DNA of 6,550 nt from JAZGBC01 sp036444495 (GTDB lineage Bacteria > Pseudomonadota > Alphaproteobacteria > Kiloniellales > J153): NCBI GenBank assembly GCA_036444495.1, contig JAZGBC010000064.1, positions 1 through 6,550 of the forward strand, given 5' to 3'. Both the position numbers and the translations under genes were made by a program. This document shows, piece after piece, positions 1-6,550 of this stretch. Position 1 is the first letter of the stretch, and every line of letters begins with the position of its first letter. The notes under the pieces were generated by a model that was given only the letters and a program-made list of their open reading frames with translations, was not told where the DNA came from and made no database searches.

Positions 1-1149
1 GCCGGGATCGGCCCGGTAGCGCGGGTCGAAGATGCGTTCCTGCTCCTCTTCGGGAATGCCGATCCCCGTATCCCAGACCACGATCTGCAGCTGGTCCTCG
101 GGCCCGGCCAGTGTCTCCACACCGACCGCGCCGCCGGCCGAGGTGAACTTCACCGCGTTATTCAGCAGGTTGACCAGGATCTGCGTGCAGGCCACCCGGT
201 CGCCGATCACCCGGCCGCCCGCCATGGGCCCGACCCGGCTCAGGTCCACGTCCGAGGTCTTGGCCGCGAGCGCTATGATCGCCTTGGCCTTGGCCACGAC
301 GCCGGCGACCTCGACCACCTCCGCGGCCAGGCCCTTGCGCGCAGCCTCCGGGTCCCCCTGCTGCATCTGAGAGACCATCTGGTCCAGGTGCCGGCCGGCC
401 TCGCGGATGGTGCGGAAGCAGTCCTGGTAGCGCTCGCTCAAGGGTCCGAAGACCTCCTTGAGCGCCAGGTCGGCGTAGCCCACCACGGCGTTGAGGGGCT
501 GGCGCAGCTCGTGGGCCGTGCGCGCGAGCGTGCCCCGATCGGGCGCGCCCGTGCCCTTGGCCCGGGACGACTGCCAGGAGACCTCCTGCTGGCGCAGCAG
601 GGCCTCCTCCAGTTCCGCCGCCAGGACCCGCAGCTCCTCCTCGGTGGTGTCGGCCGCGGGCTCCGCGGGCGCGGCGGCGGCGGTGCCCCGATAGCCGGAA
701 AAACGCCCGTTCCGCTCATCGAATACGGGCACGCCGCTCAGGTGATAGGCGGTCTCCCGCTGCTCGCTACCGGTCACGACGAAGAGCACCCCACGGAACG
801 GCCGGCGGGCCTCGATGGCCGCTCTGGCCTGAGCTTTCTCGCGGCCGCTGCCGGCGAATTGGCCGAGCGCGCTGAGTGGCCGGCCGATCAGCTCCCGGGC
901 CGGCAGACCGAGCTTGAGCGCCACGGAAGACGAGACGTAGGTCAAGCTAAGCGCCGCATCCGTTTCCCACAGCCAGTCCACGGTGGAGCGCAGGAAATCC
1001 TCGTAGCGGCCGCTCTCTTCCATGGGGTTTTCGCCGGGCGCGGAGGGCTGCTCGCCCTCCGCCAGGGGCCGCAGAGGGCCGCCGGGGTTTTCGGGCTTTT
1101 CGGGTGCCGGGGGCCGGGGCCAGCCGGGAGACTGCATCCTGTGTCCCAT
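1..1149 (-). CDS. Cytosolic PAS sensor histidine kinase (C-terminus off the left edge)
   Basis: The minus frame is open from the ATG at 1149 to base 1, giving 383 residues with no stop. A PAS-like domain spans about residues 45-155 (DWLWETDA at 58-65), followed by a helical linker with EEELRVLAAELEEALL at 170-185. The HisKA dimerisation helix carries phospho-acceptor His213 in HELRQPLNAVVGYADL. The HATPase N box is NLLNNAVKFT (327-336) and the G1 box is DTGIGI (360-365). The rest of the ATPase domain lies outside the window, so a fused receiver domain cannot be excluded. The run after the histidine (FGPLSERYQ, then EAGRHL) resembles the alphaproteobacterial PleC/DivJ group. There is no signal peptide or membrane helix, so it should sense a cytosolic signal; the ligand is unknown. 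An in-frame TAA lies two codons before the 1149 ATG. The ATG at 1137 has better-spaced GGGA upstream, and Met43 (1023) would remove a Pro-rich tail but lacks a ribosome site. Odd point: Gln217 replaces the usual Thr four residues after the histidine. Confidence 0.93.
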   Translation of the reverse strand, partial: MGHRMQSPGWPRPPAPEKPENPGGPLRPLAEGEQPSAPGENPMEESGRYEDFLRSTVDWLWETDAALSLTYVSSSVALKLGLPARELIGRPLSALGQFAGSGREKAQARAAIEARRPFRGVLFVVTGSEQRETAYHLSGVPVFDERNGRFSGYRGTAAAAPAEPAADTTEEELRVLAAELEEALLRQQEVSWQSSRAKGTGAPDRGTLARTAHELRQPLNAVVGYADLALKEVFGPLSERYQDCFRTIREAGRHLDQMVSQMQQGDPEAARKGLAAEVVEVAGVVAKAKAIIALAAKTSDVDLSRVGPMAGGRVIGDRVACTQILVNLLNNAVKFTSAGGAVGVETLAGPEDQLQIVVWDTGIGIPEEEQERIFDPRYRADPG

Positions 1150-1197
1150 CCCTTACTTGCTTGGGCCGACCTGCGGCGCCATACCTTGGACCACCTG

Positions 1198-1227
1198 AGT
1201 ATAGGCCAGGAGACGCCGGGCGGACAA
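1198..1227 (-). promoter_or_regulatory. Candidate sigma70-type promoter for the histidine kinase
   Basis: Read on the minus strand, a -35 element TTGTCC (1222-1227) is separated by 18 bases from a -10 element TATACT (1198-1203). They match the consensus at 4 of 6 and 5 of 6 positions. Transcription would begin near 1191, leaving a leader of roughly 40-55 bases before the kinase start codons at 1149 or 1137. This is the best promoter match I found in the window. It is a pattern match only. Confidence 0.45.
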
Positions 1228-1352
1228 CGCCCACTCGGCTCTGCGGCGGCCGATTCCCGGCCCCCTCGGGGCGGCATGACCGGGGTTTTTCGCGGAATTT
1301 AGGGGATCGGGTTCCAAGTCCGCCCGCCATTGGGCAGGTTCGGTGGCGGTGC

Positions 1353-1382
1353 TTGCGGGTAGATCGACTCTTCGGCCATACT
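1353..1382 (+). promoter_or_regulatory. Weak promoter candidate for the radical SAM gene
   Basis: TTGCGG at 1353-1358 (3 of 6 matches to the -35 consensus) and CATACT at 1377-1382 (4 of 6 to the -10) are 18 bases apart. They would start transcription near 1389, about 65 bases before the start codon. In GC-rich DNA such matches are common by chance, so this is only a candidate. Confidence 0.2.
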
Positions 1383-1440
1383 CGCCGCGGCTCGGTCTTC
1401 GTCGGATATTGGGTCCCATGAGGGCAGAAGCCCGAAAGCC

Positions 1441-1446
1441 GAGGTG
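1441..1446 (+). promoter_or_regulatory. Ribosome binding site that fixes the radical SAM start
   Basis: GAGGTG is complementary to the 16S rRNA tail and sits 7 bases before the ATG at 1454. It favours that start over the in-frame ATGs at 1343 and 1418, which give a longer N-terminus. Confidence 0.7.
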
Positions 1447-1453
1447 TTGGGGG

Positions 1454-3259
1454 ATGGACGCCTCTCCTGCGCGGCGAAAGTTTCTCTTGGTGCTGATCAA
1501 GCCGTCGCATTACGACGACGACGGCTACGTGATCCAATGGTGGAAGGCCTGGATCCCGTCGAACTCCCTCGCCTGCCTCTACGGGCTCGCGCTCGATCTG
1601 AGCGAGCGCAAGGCGCTTGGCGAGGGGATCGAGATCGAGCTGGAGGCGTTCGACGAGATGAACGCGCTCATCCCCTTCAAGAAGCTCATCCGCCGCTTTA
1701 AGGATAACGGCAACTTCGGCCTCGTCGCCCTGACCGGCGTTCAGTCGAACCAGTTTCCGCGCGCCATGGATATTGCCCGGCAGTTCCGTGATGCGGGCAT
1801 CCAGGTCGCCGTCGGCGGCTTCCACGTTTCCGGCTGCCTGTCCATGCTGGACGAGCTGCCGCCCGATCTGCAGGAAGCCCAGGACATGGGCGTGACCTTT
1901 TTCGCGGGCGAGTCGGAGGAGCGCCTGGAAGGCTTCCTGCGGGATGCCGTCGCGGGTCAAATGAAGCCGGTCTACAACTATCTGAACGACCTGCCGGGGC
2001 TGGAAGGTCAGGTAACGCCTTTCCTGCCCGAGCGGCTGCTTCGCGGCTATGACGGGATCATTTCCAGCTTCGACGCCGGGCGCGGCTGCCCCTTCCAATG
2101 CAGCTTCTGCACCATCATCAACGTGCAGGGGCGCAAGTCGCGCTTCCGTTCGGCCGACGACATCGAGCGCATCATCCGCACCAATTACGCGCAAGGCGTC
2201 ACCCGCTACTTCATCACCGACGACAACTTCGCCCGCAACAAGAACTGGGAAGCGCTCTTCGACCGCATAATCGAGCTGCGGGAAGAGGAGGGGATGGATA
2301 TCCATTTCCTGATCCAGGTGGATACCCTCTGTCACAAGACTCCGCGTTTCGTGGAGAAGGCGGCGCGCGCCGGATGCCGGCACGCCTTCATCGGCCTGGA
2401 GAATATCGATCCCGAGAACCTGAAGGCGGTCAAAAAGACGCAGAACCGCATCACGGAATACCGCACCATGTTCCAGATGTGGCGCGAGGCCGGCGTTATG
2501 ACCTACGCCGGCTACATCATCGGCTTCCCGGTCGATACGCCCGAATCGCTGACCCGGAACATGGAGATCATCAAGCGGGAGCTGCCCGTCGACGTGATCG
2601 AGTTCACCATCCTGACGCCGCTGCCCGGCTCGGAGGACCACAAGAACCTCTGGGAACGGGGCGTGCCCATGGATTCGGACATGAACCGCTACGACCTGGA
2701 GCACCCGACCACGGATCATCCCCTGATGAGCCGCGAAACCCTGCAGGAATTGTACCGCCGCATCTGGGACGTCTATTACACGGACGAGCACGTGGAGACC
2801 CTCATGCGCCGGGCCATGGGCTACGGCAACAAGCCCGTGCGCATCTGGCAGAACGTGCTCGAAGTTTACGGCATCATGCGTTTCGAGGTGGTGCATCCGC
2901 AGCAGGGCGGCTTCTTCCGTCGCAAGGTCCGCACCGAGCGCCGGCCGGGCTATGCCATCGAATCGCCCTTGATCTTCTATCCCAAGCGCGTCTGGCAGAC
3001 CCTGGCGACCTATGTGCCCTGGGGGCTATACGCCTGGAAGATTCATCGCCTGCGCAAGCGCATTCAGAATGACGAATCGGCCCGCAACTATCGGGATTTC
3101 TCGATGATGCCGGTCGAGGACGCCGAGCACGAAGAGTTGGAGATGTTCGAGCTGAACGAGGCGGCCAGGGCGGCGGTCGCCAAGGCCCAAAACGATGCGG
3201 CCGCGCGCAAGGCGCAAAAGAAGCGCAAGGAGCCGGTCCCGGCTTCGGCGGCGGAGTAA
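1454..3259 (+). CDS. Radical SAM protein with N-terminal cobalamin-binding-like domain
   Basis: This 601-residue protein carries the radical SAM iron-sulfur motif CPFQCSFC (Cys212, Cys216, Cys219), which ligates a 4Fe-4S cluster and cleaves S-adenosylmethionine. Supporting barrel motifs follow: ITDDNFARN, FIGLEN and YAGYIIGFP. The first 200 residues look like the Rossmann domain of B12-binding radical SAM enzymes: a first strand FLLVLIKPS, LVALTGVQSNQF, then GGFHVSG at 121-127. The canonical DxHxxG cobalamin motif is not evident, so B12 binding is uncertain. A distinctive PSHYDDDGYVIQWW lies at 17-30. The region after about 430 is a family-specific domain, ending in an Ala/Lys/Glu-rich low-complexity tail of about 50 residues. 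I chose the start at 1454 because GAGGTG (1441-1446) lies 7 bases upstream; in-frame ATGs at 1343 and 1418 lack a good ribosome site and would add a non-conserved-looking extension. The substrate is unknown. The gene is divergent from the kinase and seems monocistronic. Confidence 0.93.
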   Translation: MDASPARRKFLLVLIKPSHYDDDGYVIQWWKAWIPSNSLACLYGLALDLSERKALGEGIEIELEAFDEMNALIPFKKLIRRFKDNGNFGLVALTGVQSNQFPRAMDIARQFRDAGIQVAVGGFHVSGCLSMLDELPPDLQEAQDMGVTFFAGESEERLEGFLRDAVAGQMKPVYNYLNDLPGLEGQVTPFLPERLLRGYDGIISSFDAGRGCPFQCSFCTIINVQGRKSRFRSADDIERIIRTNYAQGVTRYFITDDNFARNKNWEALFDRIIELREEEGMDIHFLIQVDTLCHKTPRFVEKAARAGCRHAFIGLENIDPENLKAVKKTQNRITEYRTMFQMWREAGVMTYAGYIIGFPVDTPESLTRNMEIIKRELPVDVIEFTILTPLPGSEDHKNLWERGVPMDSDMNRYDLEHPTTDHPLMSRETLQELYRRIWDVYYTDEHVETLMRRAMGYGNKPVRIWQNVLEVYGIMRFEVVHPQQGGFFRRKVRTERRPGYAIESPLIFYPKRVWQTLATYVPWGLYAWKIHRLRKRIQNDESARNYRDFSMMPVEDAEHEELEMFELNEAARAAVAKAQNDAAARKAQKKRKEPVPASAAE

Positions 3260-3309
3260 TCTCGGCCCCGCGGCGGTAGCCGGCGAATTTCGATCCGATC
3301 AGTTTCTCC

Positions 3310-3323
3310 TGCCCGGCCGGGCA
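3310..3323. repeat. Perfect 14-bp palindrome in the gap between radical SAM and isomerase genes
   Basis: TGCCCGGCCGGGCA reads identically on both strands. It lies 50 bases after the radical SAM stop and about 80 before the isomerase start. No T-run follows on either strand, so it is a poor intrinsic terminator. It could be a weak hairpin at the end of the radical SAM transcript, or a protein-binding dyad. GC-rich palindromes of this length also occur by chance in such genomes. Confidence 0.4.
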
Positions 3324-3344
3324 TCTCGGCGCCCAGGGAATCCA

Positions 3345-3372
3345 TTGCGGCGGCTCGGGAATTCGTTACAGT
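3345..3372 (+). promoter_or_regulatory. Weak promoter candidate for the isomerase-family gene
   Basis: TTGCGG (3345-3350) and TACAGT (3367-3372, 4 of 6 matches to the -10 consensus) are separated by 16 bases. Transcription would begin about 27 bases before the start codon. The 146-base gap after the radical SAM gene makes a separate promoter reasonable, but the match is weak. Confidence 0.22.
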
Positions 3373-3405
3373 CCGGGCCGCAGACCGTCAGCAGAGGACG
3401 TCCCG

Positions 3406-4008
3406 ATGGCCGTGGCGATCGAGTTCTACTTCGATTTTTCCAGCCCCTACGGCTACCTGGCCGCCCAGCGGATCGACGATATGGCGGCGGAATACGATCG
3501 CGAGGTGGTCTGGAAGCCCTTCCTGCTGGGCGTGGCGATGAAAATGACGGGGATGCCGCCTCTGCTCGACATGCCCATGAAGGGCGACTACGCACGCCGG
3601 GATATCGCCCGCAGCGCGCGCCTTTTCGAGATCCCCTTTACCCTGCCCAAGCGCTTCCCCTTCATGTCGGTGGCGGCCTGCCGCGCGGTCTGCTGGTTAA
3701 GCGAGCGCGACCCCGAATCGGCCAAGGAGCTGACCTTGGCGCTCTATCACATGGCGTTCGGCGAAGGCGAGAGCATCAGCGGGGCGGAAGAGGTGGCCGC
3801 GGTCGCCGCCGCCCTCGACCACGACGAGACGGAGGTGCTCAACGCGGTGCAGAACCCGCGCATCAAGGACCTGCTGAAACGCGAGGTAGACGCGGCCATC
3901 AAGAAAGGCGTCTTCGGCTCGCCCTACTTTATTTTGGACGGGGAGCCCTTCTGGGGCTACGACCGCCTGGAAGACATGGAGCTCTGGCTCGAGAACGGGG
4001 GCTGGTGA
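3406..4008 (+). CDS. 2-hydroxychromene-2-carboxylate isomerase / DsbA-like thioredoxin-fold protein
   Basis: The 200-residue length and overall pattern match the HCCA isomerase family (NahD-like, related to kappa-class glutathione transferases), a soluble thioredoxin fold with a helical insertion. The N-terminus FYFDFSSPYGYLA is the family signature; the serine before the proline (Ser13) aligns with the catalytic serine that activates glutathione in NahD. The C-terminal GVFGSPYFIL and EPFWGYDRLEDM match the family's cis-Pro loop and terminal helix. AGAGGA (3393-3398) lies 7 bases before the ATG, supporting this start. In naphthalene degraders the enzyme isomerises 2-hydroxychromene-2-carboxylate with glutathione. 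Nothing around it here is an aromatic-degradation gene, and many proteobacteria carry orphan paralogues, so the true substrate is unknown. The usual SPYSY-type segment reads SPYGY here. Family assignment is firm; the named reaction is not. Confidence 0.9.
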   Translation: MAVAIEFYFDFSSPYGYLAAQRIDDMAAEYDREVVWKPFLLGVAMKMTGMPPLLDMPMKGDYARRDIARSARLFEIPFTLPKRFPFMSVAACRAVCWLSERDPESAKELTLALYHMAFGEGESISGAEEVAAVAAALDHDETEVLNAVQNPRIKDLLKREVDAAIKKGVFGSPYFILDGEPFWGYDRLEDMELWLENGGW

Positions 4009-4017
4009 GACGACCGC

Positions 4018-4971
4018 TCAGCCGGCGAGGATATCCCGGTAGACCTCCGTGTCCACGTTGCCGCCTGACAGCACCAATCCCACCTTTTTACCGGCCATTT
4101 TGTCCTTTTCCTTGAGCAACGCGGCCAGCGGCGCCGCGCCCGCGCCCTCGGCCACGTTGTGGGTATCGGAAAAGAAGGCGCGCATGGCGGCCTTGATCTC
4201 CTCCTCCGAGAGGCTAACCACGCGCTCCGCGCCCTTCAGGATGATCTCCAGCGCGTCTGCATTGGGCAGGCGCACCGCCACGCCGTCGGCGAAGGTGTCC
4301 GCCGAATTGGTCGGCACCGGGCGCCCGGCCTCGAACGACAGGGCGTAGGTCGGCGCGTTTTCCGCCACCACGCCCACCACCTTGGTCTTGAGGCCCAAGG
4401 CTTCGCGCGCCGCGATCATGCCGCAGATGCCCGAGCCCAGCCCGAGGGGTACATAGACCGTGTCCAAATCCGGCGCCGCGCGCAGCAACTCAAGGCTATA
4501 GGTCGCCACCCCGCGCATGAGCAGCGGATGAAAGGAGGGCAGCAAGTGCAGGCCGCGCCCTTCGGCCAGGCCCAGGGCGACATCGTATGCCGCGTTGAAG
4601 TCGTGGCCTTCCTCCAGCAGCTCGGCCCCCAGCGCGCGCATGGCCCGGTTCTTCTCCACGGAGTTGCCGTGGGGCACGACGATGACGGCCTTTATCCCCT
4701 TGGCGCGGGCGGCGAAGGCCACGCTCTGGCCGTGATTGCCGCGCGTGGCGGTGATCACGCCGGGGGTGTCCGGCTCGCGCCGCAGCAGGTCGTCCATGTA
4801 GGTAAGCCCGCCGCGCACCTTGAAGGCGCCGATGGGCGTGTGGTTCTCGTGCTTGACCCAGACCTCCGCACCCGCGCGCGCGCAGAGCAGCGGCCAGCAG
4901 TGCTGCGCCGTTGGGGTCATGTGGCGGTAGATCAGCTCGGCCGCCGCCTCGATTTCGCGCAGACCGGTCAT
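4018..4971 (-). CDS. Threonine dehydratase-like PLP enzyme (fold type II), no ACT domain
   Basis: This 317-residue protein belongs to the fold-type II pyridoxal-phosphate family. Lys51 in GAFKVRGG is the expected Schiff-base lysine, TRGNHGQS (76-83) is the substrate and cofactor loop, GLGSG (177-181) occupies the phosphate-binding loop, and SGGN (302-305) contacts the pyridine ring. Such enzymes deaminate L-threonine to 2-oxobutyrate or L-serine to pyruvate with release of ammonia. It lacks the C-terminal ACT-like regulatory domain of biosynthetic IlvA, so a catabolic role without isoleucine feedback is likely. Relatives also act on hydroxyaspartate or act as racemases, so substrate is not settled. 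I chose the ATG at 4971 because AGGGAG lies 7 bases upstream; in-frame ATGs at 4995 and 5028 add a non-family-like extension. It ends tail to tail with the isomerase gene, 9 bases apart, and is divergent from mccB. Confidence 0.9.
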   Translation of the reverse strand: MTGLREIEAAAELIYRHMTPTAQHCWPLLCARAGAEVWVKHENHTPIGAFKVRGGLTYMDDLLRREPDTPGVITATRGNHGQSVAFAARAKGIKAVIVVPHGNSVEKNRAMRALGAELLEEGHDFNAAYDVALGLAEGRGLHLLPSFHPLLMRGVATYSLELLRAAPDLDTVYVPLGLGSGICGMIAAREALGLKTKVVGVVAENAPTYALSFEAGRPVPTNSADTFADGVAVRLPNADALEIILKGAERVVSLSEEEIKAAMRAFFSDTHNVAEGAGAAPLAALLKEKDKMAGKKVGLVLSGGNVDTEVYRDILAG

Positions 4972-4998
4972 CTCTCGTCTCCCTGCAATCCGCATGAA

Positions 4999-5028
4999 AC
5001 CATAAAGAGGGCCCCGGCCCGGCGGCAA
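4999..5028 (-). promoter_or_regulatory. Candidate promoter for the threonine dehydratase-like gene
   Basis: On the minus strand TTGCCG (5023-5028) and TATGGT (4999-5004) are 18 bases apart, each matching its consensus at 4 of 6 positions. Transcription would begin near 4992, giving a leader of about 20 bases that just contains the AGGGAG ribosome site. If it is real, the in-frame ATGs at 5028 and 4995 would lie outside the message, which agrees with the chosen start at 4971. Confidence 0.3.
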
Positions 5029-5036
5029 GGATTACA

Positions 5037-5108
5037 ATGTCCCGGTGCAATGGGATTGGCGATAGTGGGATTTTGCTTGCCGCCGCTTGGGCCAGCGGCG
5101 AATCTTAG
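5037..5108 (+). CDS. Possible 23-residue leader ORF upstream of mccB
   Basis: An ATG at 5037 has AAGGA (5027-5031) 5 bases upstream, a better ribosome site than mccB itself has. It opens a 23-residue frame that stops at TAG 5106-5108, 28 bases before mccB. The peptide includes Ile-Leu-Leu, encoded by ATT TTG CTT, directly before the hairpin at 5081-5100. A leader peptide or translation-coupling role is conceivable for a leucine-catabolism gene, but short ORFs of this size arise easily by chance. No family match can be claimed. Confidence 0.15.
   Translation: MSRCNGIGDSGILLAAAWASGES
5081..5100. repeat. Inverted repeat (hairpin) in the mccB leader
   Basis: CGCCGCT (5081-5087) and AGCGGCG (5094-5100) are perfect 7-bp arms around a 6-base loop, TGGGCC. 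The structure ends 36 bases before the mccB ATG. No T-run follows on the plus strand, so it is not a convincing terminator. It could be an RNA hairpin affecting mccB translation or an operator dyad. Confidence 0.4.
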
Positions 5109-5136
5109 ACGTTCCAAGCCCCGAGTCGTTCCCAGC

Positions 5137-6550
<1,414 letters not shown>

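Larger units (their letters stand above)
1150..1453. other. Divergent intergenic region between kinase and radical SAM gene
   Basis: These 304 bases separate two divergently transcribed genes and hold no convincing coding sequence. The left part carries the kinase promoter. The middle (1256-1290) holds CCCGG and CCGGG repeats followed by GTTTTT, which looks terminator-like but has no plus-strand gene upstream to end. The right part contains a weak plus-strand promoter candidate and, at 1422-1433, a small GGGC-AGAA-GCCC hairpin just ahead of the radical SAM ribosome site. A shared regulator acting on both genes from this region is possible, but I see no clear operator. Confidence 0.6.

Noticed and set aside
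1256..1290. Terminator-like CCCGG/CCGGG hairpin followed by GTTTTT on the plus strand
   Set aside because: No plus-strand gene lies upstream for it to terminate, the loop is long, and the T-run is short. On the minus strand it lies upstream of the kinase promoter.
388..1302. A 304-codon plus-strand open frame opposite the kinase
   Set aside because: The minus strand encodes PAS, HisKA and HATPase motifs in a single uninterrupted frame; the plus frame has no family features and ends in the intergenic region.
1343..1453. Longer N-terminus of the radical SAM protein starting at 1343 or 1418
   Set aside because: The extension is Arg-rich without fold character, its ATGs lack good ribosome sites, and GAGGTG at 1441-1446 is correctly spaced for the 1454 start.
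947..2896. A 649-codon open frame on the minus strand across the radical SAM gene and the start of the kinase
   Set aside because: It is antisense to a protein with unmistakable radical SAM motifs and has no recognisable domain. GC-rich codon use keeps stop codons rare in this antisense frame, so a long shadow is expected.
3195..4115. A 306-codon plus-strand frame overlapping the radical SAM tail, the gap and the isomerase gene
   Set aside because: It is very Arg/Gly/Pro-rich, crosses three real features out of frame and has no domain.
4972..5028. Longer dehydratase start at 5028 or 4995
   Set aside because: AGGGAG is ideally spaced for 4971, the candidate promoter would start the message near 4992, and the added residues look unlike the family.

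Overview
This is a GC-rich (visibly about 65%) bacterial chromosomal segment with tightly packed genes. The sensor kinase resembles the alphaproteobacterial PleC/DivJ type, its PAS domain carries a DWLWETDA segment, and there is a bacterial-type methylcrotonyl-CoA carboxylase. Together these suggest an alphaproteobacterium, perhaps of the Rhodospirillales. That placement is inference from sequence style, not a search result. I see no mobile elements, CRISPR arrays, tRNA or rRNA genes.

Layout from left to right. (1) 1-1149, minus strand: a soluble PAS/HisKA/HATPase sensor histidine kinase whose C-terminus runs off the left edge. (2) 1150-1453: a divergent intergenic region with a good sigma70-like promoter for the kinase and a weaker candidate for the opposite gene. 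(3) 1454-3259, plus: a 601-residue radical SAM protein with an N-terminal cobalamin-binding-like domain. (4) 3260-3405: a short gap with a perfect 14-bp palindrome. (5) 3406-4008, plus: a DsbA-fold 2-hydroxychromene-2-carboxylate isomerase family protein. (6) 4018-4971, minus: a threonine dehydratase-like PLP enzyme, meeting the isomerase tail to tail with 9 bases between the stop codons. (7) 4972-5136: a second divergent intergenic region with a candidate promoter, a hairpin and a possible leader ORF. (8) 5137-6550, plus: the beta subunit of methylcrotonyl-CoA carboxylase, cut by the right edge.

How the genes might work together: the right end belongs to leucine catabolism, where MCC carboxylates 3-methylcrotonyl-CoA. 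The biotin-carrying alpha subunit and the other leucine-degradation genes would be expected just beyond the window. The dehydratase fits amino-acid catabolism in general. The isomerase-family protein has no aromatic-degradation neighbours here, so its substrate is open. The radical SAM protein is the least understood gene. It has a strongly patterned N-terminus, no recognisable partner pathway, and lies divergent from the kinase.

I found no clear case for a new multi-gene system. The most worthwhile leads are the radical SAM protein, the atypical phospho-acceptor motif of the kinase, and the mccB leader region.
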